DNA from: Clostridia bacterium
GTDB lineage: Bacteria > Bacillota > Clostridia > Oscillospirales > Acutalibacteraceae
DNA: 46,074 nucleotides
Direction of reading: 5' to 3'
NCBI GenBank assembly: GCA_017435865.1
Contig: JAFSEF010000112.1
Span: 1 to 46,074, forward strand
Part shown: in pieces, positions 1 through 7,851 of the stretch
Position numbering within the stretch: position 1 is the first letter of the stretch
How the letters are laid out: each line of letters begins with the position of its first letter
Notes under the pieces: generated by a model
The model's input: only the letters and a program-made list of their open reading frames with translations
Database searches by the model: none
What the model was told of the DNA's origin: nothing
Made by a program: the position numbers and the translations under genes

Positions 1-165
1 AGTTTTGAAGGTAAGATTTTTTTTCACAGGGACAACCGAAGGCTGCAGAAATACTTTGTGTCTTTCAAAGACTTCGGGTGTTCTTGTGGGAGAAAAGATT
101 CCTTCAAAACCGTGTAAATCCCTATGTGAGCCCGCCTAAGGGCTGTCCATTTCTTTTGTGCTCAC
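1..165 (+). ncRNA. Possible structured RNA, 3' part of a 6S-like RNA (family uncertain)
   Basis: No convincing reading frame lies here. The stretch folds as a long rod: GTTTTGAAGG (2-11) pairs with CCTTCAAAAC (101-110), and CGAAG (38-42) pairs with CTTCG (71-75), with further partial pairing between. Beyond the rod a small hairpin AGCCC-GCCTAA-GGGCT (about 129-144) sits inside an outer GTGAGC/GCTCAC pair (127-132 with 159-164). A rod followed by a bubble holding a small 3'-side hairpin is the general layout of 6S RNA, and the 5' strand of the closing stem would lie left of the window. I recognise no family signature sequence, so this is inference from shape only. It could also be an untranslated leader or a structured intergenic region. 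Confidence 0.28.
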
Positions 166-202
166 GGAAAAGTTGGGGGAGGAAACCTCTTTTTCAACGC
201 AC

Positions 203-233
203 AAAAAAGGGAGCTGTTTGAGGCAGCTCCCTT
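203..233 (-). terminator. Intrinsic terminator of the secreted hydrolase gene
   Basis: Ten-bp perfect stem AAGGGAGCTG / CAGCTCCCTT (207-216 with 224-233) with a 7-nt loop, followed on the minus strand by a run of six U (203-208 on the plus strand are A). It lies 20 bp beyond the stop codon of the minus-strand gene at 254-1900. The stem core is shared with other terminators in the window. Confidence 0.85.
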
Positions 234-253
234 GCACTTATGATATTTATTTT

Positions 254-1900
254 TTATTCGGCAGGCTTAAAGAGCATACTGCGCAACAGAGCAAAGAGCT
301 TTTTGAAGAACTCAATAAAGACCTTGAACGGATTGTTGTTCCAGATGCCGTTTGTGGGGTCTTCTTCTGTTACTTCAACGAATGCACCTTCCACGTATTC
401 ATGGAACTGCGGGAAGCGTTCATCGTTCACCGTCAACTGACCGTCAGAAAGGAAGAAAGCGGTTGCAATGGGGTCAATCTGCACCAACTGGTCATGGTAA
501 AGATTTTTGGAGAACCATGTGGTTTCGGGCAGCAGACAGGTACCTGCATATACCTTTTTGTCGGGGGAGAGGTACTTTTCGTTGTAGTCTTCCATGGCAG
601 CAAACGAATCGAGCTGCGATTGTGTAAAGGTTTCACCGATCAGTGTACCCACACCGCCGAGTGACAGTTCCGTGACTGTGCCGCGGGCATCACCTGTCAT
701 GTTGCTGTCTTCAAACAGCGGAACGGTGGCAAATCCGTATTTGGCAAAAACGGCCGTTTTCATGCCGTATTTTTCTTCGCAGCGTTTGATGAGGGATGCA
801 TACAAAGGTTTGCCTGTTTCAGGCTCAATGGCACCGATAAGGTTATAATAATTATCAAGCTTTTCAATGAATACTTTGTATTCATCTTTGCGTTCCTGTG
901 TGTTGAACACGGCAGCCTTGGCAGCATCATAATAACGTGCACCGATCATGGACCAGTAGGACGGGAAGGATCCGTAGCAGACAAGTGCTGCACGCGGAAT
1001 CAGTTCACTTGCAATTCTTTTGTAGAATGCATTCATTGCAAGCGTTCCCAGACCCAACACTTTCATCTGGTTGAGAAGAGATACGAGAATGGTTACAAAA
1101 TCTTCCATCAGCGGATCATCAAACAGATCGTGGTTGTTGGTGTAGTAGCTGACAAAACGGTCGATTTCATCGTCATCAAAATCAACCTGTCCCGACATCA
1201 ATGCACCGATTGCAATATAGCCGTCCAGAGGTGTTGTATTCAGGCAAAGGTTGTTCATGCGGAAAGGTGTGTCATATTCACCTGCTTCACTTTTTGCGAT
1301 GTACGCCATGGTTACGTTGGTACCGTAGCAGCGTGCATGGATGTTGACCTTTTCGACCTTTTCTTTCTGACAGACATATTCCACGAATCTGTGCAGTTCA
1401 TCCGCTACTTCGTAGGGAGAAAAACGCCAGTCATATCTGAAATAATAATACTTCAGACCGCCTGCACCGATGGTGGGTTTCTGTACCGAGTAGTCCCAGC
1501 AGATGGCACCGTCAAGGTCTTCAGCATTGCCGTCAAGCACAAGGTCGGCATAAATGGGAGCCACGGCACCGATGAGTGCATCAAGGTACTCGTCATAGTC
1601 ATTTGTCAGAATGGCGGTGGGCAGCTTGGACAGAACCGGTTCAAGCTGGGAAGTGATGTATTCCTCACGAGTCATTCCCATGGGTGTGTTGACGTTGTCA
1701 ACGGGGATCATTTTGCCGTTTTCATCACGGGCGTAATCTCCGTTTTCGTCAAGCTTATAAATGGGTGTGTTCTGCTTGCCCACAATGTAAATGACGGGCA
1801 GTTTGCTTTCTTCGACCTGTGCTGCGGATGCCGATAAAACAGGCAGCAGACAGGTAGCAAGCATCAGCATTGCAAGCAATACGGACAAAATCTTTTTCAT
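254..1900 (-). CDS. Secreted alpha/beta-hydrolase (LCAT/lipase-like) with Cys at the nucleophile position
   Basis: 548 residues from the ATG at 1900, preceded by GGAGG at a normal distance; an upstream in-frame start would spoil the signal peptide. Residues 1-28 form a type I signal peptide (MKKILSVLLAMLML, cleavage near ASA-A). After a VIYIVG beta-strand and a long insertion, VNIHARCYGTNV (about 185-196) matches the nucleophile elbow Sm-X-Nu-X-Sm of lipases, but the nucleophile is Cys191 rather than Ser. YHDQL and DPI near the C-terminus may supply the acid and base. The last 30 residues are an amphipathic Phe/Leu/Lys-rich helix that could bind membrane. It probably acts on lipids or esters outside the cell; the substrate is unknown. 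It is monocistronic, bounded by the terminator at 203-233 and the divergent intergenic region. A partial gene at 45643 looks like a distant relative. Confidence 0.7.
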   Translation of the reverse strand: MKKILSVLLAMLMLATCLLPVLSASAAQVEESKLPVIYIVGKQNTPIYKLDENGDYARDENGKMIPVDNVNTPMGMTREEYITSQLEPVLSKLPTAILTNDYDEYLDALIGAVAPIYADLVLDGNAEDLDGAICWDYSVQKPTIGAGGLKYYYFRYDWRFSPYEVADELHRFVEYVCQKEKVEKVNIHARCYGTNVTMAYIAKSEAGEYDTPFRMNNLCLNTTPLDGYIAIGALMSGQVDFDDDEIDRFVSYYTNNHDLFDDPLMEDFVTILVSLLNQMKVLGLGTLAMNAFYKRIASELIPRAALVCYGSFPSYWSMIGARYYDAAKAAVFNTQERKDEYKVFIEKLDNYYNLIGAIEPETGKPLYASLIKRCEEKYGMKTAVFAKYGFATVPLFEDSNMTGDARGTVTELSLGGVGTLIGETFTQSQLDSFAAMEDYNEKYLSPDKKVYAGTCLLPETTWFSKNLYHDQLVQIDPIATAFFLSDGQLTVNDERFPQFHEYVEGAFVEVTEEDPTNGIWNNNPFKVFIEFFKKLFALLRSMLFKPAE

Positions 1901-2036
1901 GGTATTCCCTCCGTTTGATTTTTTTGGTGAATTACAGGAATTCACTGTATGCTATTATTGTATACCTGTTTTATTGTATTTTGTTTCCAAAATGTAAAAT
2001 CGATGAAAACATTTCTTTTTTTTTATAAAATTTTTG

Positions 2037-2066
2037 TTGTGTTGCAAGCGGAAAGTATTGTATACT
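2037..2066 (+). promoter_or_regulatory. Possible sigma-A promoter for the PLP lyase gene
   Basis: TTGTGT (2037-2042) and TATACT (2061-2066) with an 18-bp spacer, about 40 bp upstream of the AGGAGG ribosome site of the gene at 2112. The -35 is weak. The surrounding divergent intergenic region (1901-2111) is very A/T-rich and also holds an inverted repeat TGAATT-ACAG-GAATTCA near 1928-1945. Confidence 0.4.
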
Positions 2067-2111
2067 GAAAATAATGAACAACTTTTGTTAACAAAAAAAG
2101 GAGGCAGCAGG

Positions 2112-3647
2112 ATGAAAACCATTCCCGAACAGGGCAGATCCTATGAGGATGTTTTGCATCAGCTTGATACCTTTGCCTGTGAAGATCCTGCATACAAGGA
2201 CGGAAAGACATGGAGTCTTGTGTATTATAAGGATGAGGAATATACCCATTTTTTAGGACAGGCACATGAAAAATTCATGTCTGCCAACGGTCTGAATCCC
2301 ACTGCATTCAAAAGTCTGAAACGCTTTGAGAATGACATTGTTGCCTTTACCGCAGAACTGCTGCACGCGGATGAAAATGCGGCAGGCTGTGTTACGTCCT
2401 GCGGTACGGAGAGCTGTATGCTTGCCGTCAAAACCTACCGTGATTATGCAAGAAAAACAAAAGGAATCCGTCACCCCGAAATCATTGTCTGTGAAACCGC
2501 ACACGTTGCATGGTTCAAGGGTGCCGAGTATTTCGGTGTCAAGGTCCGAACGGTTCCTGTTGACAAGGATCTGAAAATTGATATTGCTGCCGTCCGCCGC
2601 AAAATCAACCGCAACACCTGTATGCTGCTCGGCTCTGCACCCGAATATCCGCACGGTATCATTGATGATATTGTCGCTTTAGGAGTATTGGGCGAAAAAT
2701 ACAACATCCCCGTACACGTCGATGCCTGTGTGGGCGGTTATCTGTTGCCGTTCATGGTGCAGGCAGGTGCAAACATACCGCCGTTTGATTTTACCGTTCC
2801 CGGTGTCATGTCCATGTCTGCGGACATCCACAAATACGGTTTTGCTGCCAAGGGTTGCAGTTGCATACTCTACCGCAACCTCGACCTTTTCCGCAGTCAA
2901 TGCTTTGTACATCCCGACTGGCCGGGCGGACTGTTTGCTTCCCCTGCATTTCTGGGGACTCGCAATGGCGGTGCCTATGCTGCCGCATGGGCTGCCATAC
3001 AGGCAAACGGCAGACAAGGGTATGTCGAAAACGCAAAAAAGACCATGCAGGTTGCGGAAAAATTCCGCTGTATGCTGCGGGAAATTCCTGAACTTGAAAT
3101 CATCGGAAACCCCTTGTGCAGCCTGGTTGCCTACCGTTCAAAGGATCCGTACAATGTCAATATCTTTGCTGTCGGTGATTATATGCAGCAAAAAGGCTGG
3201 CACATTGACCGCCTGTTGCATCCCGACGGATTGCACGCCATGATCACAGCCTCCCACGAAAATGTGCTTGAGAGTTATTTTGCCGATCTGCGTGAAGCGG
3301 TGGATTTTGTAAAGGGCAAACCCGAACTTGCCATGGCAGGGGAAGCGGCAACCTATTCCACCGTCGGCCATATTCCGCTGAAAGGCATTGTCCGCAACAC
3401 CGTACTTGACACATTTTCAAAATCTTACAAGGTGTCGGAGGGAATGATCGACCTGTCTGACCCGTCGGCAACATCGGTCGGAAAAGCAGATACTCTCATC
3501 AGAAAAATCGTGATGAAAGACATCCGCACCCCCGGTTATGCAAAACATCTTGTACAAGGTGCCGTCGCAGGGGTCACCACGGCAGCAACCGCCGTCGCAG
3601 CTACTGCAGCAGGCATTGCATATTCCGCTATCAAAAAACGCAGATAA
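2112..3647 (+). CDS. Sphingosine-1-phosphate lyase-like PLP-dependent enzyme
   Basis: 511 residues from the ATG at 2112, which follows AGGAGG (2099-2104). It belongs to the group II PLP decarboxylase fold, and the motif set is that of sphingosine-1-phosphate lyases: TSCGTES phosphate-binding turn, VDACVGGYLLPF with the PLP-contacting Asp, SADIHKYGFAAKG with Schiff-base Lys241, then WPGGLFASP and HIP before the C-terminus. Family members cleave phosphorylated sphingoid bases to a fatty aldehyde and phosphoethanolamine; that activity is inferred. The second Gly usual in TSGGTES is Cys. The last 35 residues are an Ala/Thr/Val-rich hydrophobic stretch ending IKKRR, which looks like a C-terminal membrane anchor, whereas eukaryotic enzymes anchor by the N-terminus. 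A histidine phosphatase gene follows after 27 bp, probably in one transcript. An aromatic-amino-acid or glutamate decarboxylase is less likely. Confidence 0.8.
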   Translation: MKTIPEQGRSYEDVLHQLDTFACEDPAYKDGKTWSLVYYKDEEYTHFLGQAHEKFMSANGLNPTAFKSLKRFENDIVAFTAELLHADENAAGCVTSCGTESCMLAVKTYRDYARKTKGIRHPEIIVCETAHVAWFKGAEYFGVKVRTVPVDKDLKIDIAAVRRKINRNTCMLLGSAPEYPHGIIDDIVALGVLGEKYNIPVHVDACVGGYLLPFMVQAGANIPPFDFTVPGVMSMSADIHKYGFAAKGCSCILYRNLDLFRSQCFVHPDWPGGLFASPAFLGTRNGGAYAAAWAAIQANGRQGYVENAKKTMQVAEKFRCMLREIPELEIIGNPLCSLVAYRSKDPYNVNIFAVGDYMQQKGWHIDRLLHPDGLHAMITASHENVLESYFADLREAVDFVKGKPELAMAGEAATYSTVGHIPLKGIVRNTVLDTFSKSYKVSEGMIDLSDPSATSVGKADTLIRKIVMKDIRTPGYAKHLVQGAVAGVTTAATAVAATAAGIAYSAIKKRR

Positions 3648-3674
3648 CATTGCACACCGAAAAGAGGTTTTATT

Positions 3675-4376
3675 ATGTATTTGTATATCATCCGCCACGG
3701 TGAACCCGGTGACGGCGGTGCTTTGACAGAACTCGGACACAAACAGGCTGCCGCGGTCGGGGAGAGAATGTACAAAACAGGTCTTGACCGCATTTTTACA
3801 TCTCCTCTGCTCAGAGCCGTGCAGACCGCTGAGCCTGCCTGCAGACTGCTCGGAAAAACCGCTGTTGTGGAAGATTGGGCAGCTGAAATCGGGGACGGCA
3901 GACTCACCACTTTGCCCGACGGCAGCAAAAAATCAGTTTCCCTTTTGCAGAATACCCTGTTTTTGCAGGGTGACAATGCAAACCTCCCGTTTGAAAGTGC
4001 GTATGAATGTGATTATTTCAATACTTCGGGCATGAAAGATGCCGTCTCCTTTATTGAACAAAACGGAAACGCATTTCTTGAACGTCTCGGTTACCGCAAG
4101 GAGGGCAATGTCTACCGTATTGTAAAACCGAGCGATGAAAAAGTGGCACTGTTCTGCCATGCTGCTTTTTCGCGGGCATGGATTTCGGTGCTGCTGCACA
4201 TTCCTGTTCACATCATGTGGGCAGGCTTTGATTATGAACATACGGGCGTGACCGTGCTGGAGTTTGAAAACAATCCCGACGGTTTTACCGCACCCACCTG
4301 CCTGCGGTATTCCGATACCGCACACCTGTATGCAGCAGGTCTTGAACCGCTGTTTTATGAGAAAAAAGAGATGTAA
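3675..4376 (+). CDS. Histidine phosphatase superfamily protein (phosphoglycerate mutase-like)
   Basis: 233 residues. The N-terminus YIIRHGEPG carries the RHG signature with phospho-acceptor His8; LTELGHKQAAAVGERM, the LRAVQTAEP strand with its Arg, and a second core His in ALFCHAAFSRAW complete the family pattern. A central insertion (about residues 75-150) is longer than in small cobC/gpmB-type members. No signal peptide, so cytoplasmic. The ATG at 3675 has AAGAGG upstream. It follows the lyase-like gene by 27 bp, so it may be a phosphatase acting on the same phosphorylated metabolite, but this is only inference from neighbourhood. The transcript ends at the double terminator just downstream. 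Confidence 0.85.
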   Translation: MYLYIIRHGEPGDGGALTELGHKQAAAVGERMYKTGLDRIFTSPLLRAVQTAEPACRLLGKTAVVEDWAAEIGDGRLTTLPDGSKKSVSLLQNTLFLQGDNANLPFESAYECDYFNTSGMKDAVSFIEQNGNAFLERLGYRKEGNVYRIVKPSDEKVALFCHAAFSRAWISVLLHIPVHIMWAGFDYEHTGVTVLEFENNPDGFTAPTCLRYSDTAHLYAAGLEPLFYEKKEM

Positions 4377-4392
4377 CTCTTGGTACACATAC

Positions 4393-4443
4393 AAAAAAGG
4401 AGCTGTTTTTCAGCTCCTTTAGCTGTTTTTCAGCTCCTTTTTT
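4393..4443. terminator. Bidirectional terminator between convergent genes, with duplicated half
   Basis: AGGAGCTG (4398-4405), five T, CAGCTCCT (4411-4418), flanked by A-runs on the left and T-runs on the right, so it can end transcription from both the histidine phosphatase (plus) and the alpha-galactosidase (minus). The right half of the hairpin is duplicated, giving alternative stems that end in a longer T-run. Confidence 0.85.
4401..4440. repeat. Perfect 20-bp tandem duplication inside the terminator
   Basis: Bases 4401-4420 and 4421-4440 are identical (AGCTGTTTTTCAGCTCCTTT). The duplication makes a chain of terminator arms, probably a slippage event. Confidence 0.95.
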
Positions 4444-4445
4444 GC

Positions 4446-5744
4446 TTATTTAATTCTGTATACGACCGATGCATGGGGTGCAAGTTCTGCACTGACATCG
4501 CTGCCGAGTACGGTTTCTTCCTTTGTCCACAGATCGGTGGCGGTGAAGACTTTCTTTTCGGTCAGACCAAGTTCTGCAAGACTGATTGCAACCGTCGCAT
4601 CCGTATCCGCGAGGTTGAAAAGACCGACGACCGTGCTGCCGTCACTGTCTTTGCCTGCCCATACGGCATGGTTGTCGTCGCTTTCAAGCGGCACGGCACC
4701 TTCCGAATAACGGCAGAAATCAAGCAGTTCCTTGTTTGTCAGCAGGCTGAGCGTGAAGTCATCGTTCAATCGCAGTTCGCCGCCCACCATCAGCGGTGAA
4801 CGGAACAGGCACCACAGATTCATCAGTGTGTACTGTTCGTCTTTTGTGAAGCGTGTTTTACGGTTTTTGTATTTCGGATCGGTTTCGGTGAGCTGAATGG
4901 TACCAAGCGGCAACATATCGCAATCGGGCCAGCAGCCGGGGGAACGCCATGCATACCATTCGTCGCATTTTGTGAACATTTTTTTCAGTGCATCCCAGCG
5001 ATCCCAGAAGTCACCCGTGATTCTCCACATATTCGCATTGCGGCACAGGTGCCCAGCATTGGCAACGGGAGCCGGTCCGGGGGACAGACTCAGCACCATT
5101 TCTCTGCCACAGTTGTCAATGGCATTGCGGATCATTTCGATTTCTTTGGCTGCGGAATAGGGTCTGTTGGGGAATTGTTCGGTGTTTGCAATGTCATCGA
5201 CCTTGACATAGTCCACACCCCACGAAGCATACAGCTCAAAAATGGAATTGTAATATTCCTGTGCACCTTTTCTGCCGTATTCAATGCCGTACATATCGGT
5301 GTTCCACGGACAGATGGAATACTGCTGTGCGATGTCGCGTGCCGTGGCACCCTCGCATTTGATGGGGGTGTTGCGGTGCACCGCCTGACGGGGAATGCCG
5401 CGCATGATGTGAATGCCGAACTTGAGACCCATGGCATGAATTTTGTCGGCGATGGGCTTGAAACCTTTTCCGTCGGCAGCCGATGGGAAACGGTTGGGTG
5501 CAGGGATCAGACGGGAGTATTCGTCCATATGCAGTTCAACAAAATTGTTGTAGGCATAGCCGACCGCTGTCGGTTCGGACCACTGGATGTCACAAACGAC
5601 ATATTCCCAGCCGAACTCTTTAAGATGATCGCGTACATATTCGGCATTACCGAGCAGTTGTTCTTCATTGACGGCAGCACCGTAGCAATCCCACGAATTC
5701 CACCCCATGGGCGGAGTCAGGGCGCAATTGTTTTTGTTTGACAT
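4446..5744 (-). CDS. GH27-type alpha-galactosidase, cytoplasmic
   Basis: 432 residues from the ATG at 5744, with AAGGAG eight bases upstream; an upstream in-frame start lacks a ribosome site. The N-terminal TPPMGWNSWDCYG is the hallmark of clan GH-D barrels. GVDYVKVDD holds the expected nucleophile Asp183, and MWRITGDFWDRWD the acid/base Asp245; GCWPDCDMLPLG and LMNLWCLFRSPLMVGG are further conserved barrel segments. The last 80 residues form the usual antiparallel beta domain. There is no signal peptide, so it should hydrolyse imported alpha-galactosides. A related GH27 specificity (beta-L-arabinopyranoside) cannot be excluded. It starts 13 bp after the binding-protein gene, and its ribosome site overlaps that gene's stop region, so the two are surely co-transcribed and probably translationally linked. 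Confidence 0.88.
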   Translation of the reverse strand: MSNKNNCALTPPMGWNSWDCYGAAVNEEQLLGNAEYVRDHLKEFGWEYVVCDIQWSEPTAVGYAYNNFVELHMDEYSRLIPAPNRFPSAADGKGFKPIADKIHAMGLKFGIHIMRGIPRQAVHRNTPIKCEGATARDIAQQYSICPWNTDMYGIEYGRKGAQEYYNSIFELYASWGVDYVKVDDIANTEQFPNRPYSAAKEIEMIRNAIDNCGREMVLSLSPGPAPVANAGHLCRNANMWRITGDFWDRWDALKKMFTKCDEWYAWRSPGCWPDCDMLPLGTIQLTETDPKYKNRKTRFTKDEQYTLMNLWCLFRSPLMVGGELRLNDDFTLSLLTNKELLDFCRYSEGAVPLESDDNHAVWAGKDSDGSTVVGLFNLADTDATVAISLAELGLTEKKVFTATDLWTKEETVLGSDVSAELAPHASVVYRIK

Positions 5745-5757
5745 TTTATTCTCCTTT

Positions 5758-7761
5758 TTAATAGATGACAGCATTTGTGAAAGAGGGATATCCGTAAGGG
5801 GTGGTTGTGATCCCTTTTACGTTGGTATTCTGTAAAACGGGAGTCGAAAAATAATACAAAGGCATAACGACACCTGTTTCCATCAGCAGATCTTCAGCCA
5901 TGTGCATCAGACGGTAACGGAGTGCAACATCTGTTACGGACCAGATAAGAGAGATGAGAATGTCATAGGTTTCTTCCCATGTTGCATTGATCACTTTGTA
6001 ATTCAATCCGAGCGGTGTCAGATCCAGACTGTAGGCACCGACGGAAGCGTGAGCACCGTTGCCGAGTTGAGCAGAGTTGTTACCGGATTTGCTGTAGAAC
6101 ATTTCAAGGAAATTAACAGGATCATTGTAGTCGGCAATCCAACCGTCGCGGATCACTTCAAAGTCGCCGTTTGCTCGATTCTCGAGCAGTGTAGCCCAAT
6201 CTGTTTCTTTGATGCTGATCTGAAGGCCGTATGCGGCGAGATCGCGTTGAATGCTCTGTGCAATGGCTTTGTGACCTTCGCCGTTGTGCAAAATCTCTGC
6301 TCCGGGGAAGTCTGTGAACTTGCCTGTGCTTGTGTTGTAGGAATAATATTTACGCAGGGTTGCAACAGCAGCATTGCAGTTTTGCTGATAAGCAAGGGGG
6401 AGTGTATCATAATAACCGTGATATTTTGTTGTTGGACCTGCATTTTCATAGAACAGCTCACCGGCACCTGCATCCGCTACGGTATTTGCAACAAATGTGG
6501 ATGCTGCATTTTCAGCGGGCAAACCGACTGATTCAAGAATGGATTGTCTGTTGATGAGAAGTGCAAGTGCCCTGCGGATTTCAGCTTCTGCCTTTTCTTT
6601 TTGAGAGCCCTTCAAGGTGCTTGTCCGCGGCAACAGGGAGTGGTTTGCGTTGAATACATAATAATAGGTGCCCATGTTGTTAAGATTGCGGAAGGCAGGG
6701 TCGGAGGAACCATAGGTTTGTGCAGCTTCGATGTTGTTTGTGAAATGCAGATTTCCTGTTTGAAAAGCGGACAGCACGGCAGCTGTGTCATCGGTCACGG
6801 AAAATGTGATTTTTTCTATGTTTGCTGCATTGTGATAATGATTGTTTTTGGTCAATTGTATCGTGTTATCATCGGACCATTCCGATATCGTATAGGCTCC
6901 GTTGCAAACAAAGGAAGAAGCCTCATTTGCCCAATTCGTATTGTTTTCAACAACCGATTGTTTGACAGGCATGAAAATGCTGTTGGTAAGCAGATCAAAC
7001 AAATACATGCAAGGCCAGGCAGTAACAACGGTCAGTTTGTTCCCCTGTGCATGCACATTGAGTTTTGCTGACGGATCATTCTGCATTTCCATGTAACCGT
7101 CAATATCATAAAACAGGTAATTGAAAGCAGCGTATGTGTCGGGGGCTGCAGCTCTGTTCCATGCATATACAAAATCGGCAGCTGTCAGCGGTGTGCCGTC
7201 AGACCATTTCAGATTGTCTTTCAGTTCAAAAACATAGGTGACTTTTCCGTCTTCAGCGACAGTGCCGACGGGCAAGGATTTTGCACAGTCCGCGACAATG
7301 TAATACTTACCGTTTTCATCCTGTTCGTATTTTGTCAGACCGGCAAACAAATGCTGAACAATGGTAAAATCATTGTAAGCAGAAGCAAAGGCAGGGTCAA
7401 GAGATTCGGGTTCAATACCGGTATTTACATGCAGGTGTTGCCGTGCGGCAGGCAGACGATCAAGATTGACTGCAACTCGCAGTGCGGTACGGGCATCGGA
7501 TGCATCGTATTTGCCGTCTCTGTTTGGGTCAGCAGCCTTGCGATAATCATAATTCTCAGCATCTCTGCAATTTTCAGCCAGTGTTTCCCATGTTTCCAGA
7601 TGAACGGAAAGACGGAGTATCGTACGGGCATCTGCTGCTGTAACACTGCCGTCGTTATCTGTGTCACCGGGCAAATAATATTTTTCTGTTTCGGCTACGA
7701 CGAACACGGATAAAGGAAAAATCAGCAAACAAGTTAAGGCCAAGCATAAAAAACGTTTCAT
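5758..7761 (-). CDS. Dockerin-bearing oligopeptide/solute-binding protein (SBP_bac_5 family)
   Basis: 667 residues. Residues 1-23 are a type I signal peptide with no lipobox Cys. Residues 31-103 are a type I dockerin: two calcium-loop/helix halves, PGDTDNDGSVTAADART and ADPNRDGKYDASDARTALR. From about residue 110 (NTGIEPESLDPAF...) to the end is a full-length OppA/DppA-type binding protein, with LKWSDGTPLTAADFVYAWNR the family signature. The family captures oligopeptides or, in some cases, oligosaccharides for an ABC importer. A dockerin directly before such a protein is unusual, and the lack of a lipid anchor suggests attachment through a cohesin instead. No permease genes accompany it. It is co-directional and tightly linked with the alpha-galactosidase, which suggests a galactoside-related ligand. 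The start has GAGAGGTG upstream. Confidence 0.85.
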   Translation of the reverse strand: MKRFLCLALTCLLIFPLSVFVVAETEKYYLPGDTDNDGSVTAADARTILRLSVHLETWETLAENCRDAENYDYRKAADPNRDGKYDASDARTALRVAVNLDRLPAARQHLHVNTGIEPESLDPAFASAYNDFTIVQHLFAGLTKYEQDENGKYYIVADCAKSLPVGTVAEDGKVTYVFELKDNLKWSDGTPLTAADFVYAWNRAAAPDTYAAFNYLFYDIDGYMEMQNDPSAKLNVHAQGNKLTVVTAWPCMYLFDLLTNSIFMPVKQSVVENNTNWANEASSFVCNGAYTISEWSDDNTIQLTKNNHYHNAANIEKITFSVTDDTAAVLSAFQTGNLHFTNNIEAAQTYGSSDPAFRNLNNMGTYYYVFNANHSLLPRTSTLKGSQKEKAEAEIRRALALLINRQSILESVGLPAENAASTFVANTVADAGAGELFYENAGPTTKYHGYYDTLPLAYQQNCNAAVATLRKYYSYNTSTGKFTDFPGAEILHNGEGHKAIAQSIQRDLAAYGLQISIKETDWATLLENRANGDFEVIRDGWIADYNDPVNFLEMFYSKSGNNSAQLGNGAHASVGAYSLDLTPLGLNYKVINATWEETYDILISLIWSVTDVALRYRLMHMAEDLLMETGVVMPLYYFSTPVLQNTNVKGITTTPYGYPSFTNAVIY

Positions 7762-7811
7762 TTTTCTTTCACCTCTCTGTTAATTCTAAAAAGCAATTCT
7801 TACAAGAAGAC

Positions 7812-7840
7812 AAAAAATGGCTGCCGTTTAGACAGCCATT
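7812..7840 (-). terminator. Intrinsic terminator after the sugar transporter
   Basis: Minus-strand stem AATGGCTG / CAGCCATT (7833-7840 with 7816-7823), 9-nt loop, followed by six U. It lies just beyond the transporter stop codon and 50 bp upstream of the binding-protein gene. I find no clear promoter in the 50 bp between, so the downstream genes may rely on read-through. Confidence 0.75.
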
Positions 7841-7851
7841 TATCGTTTTTA

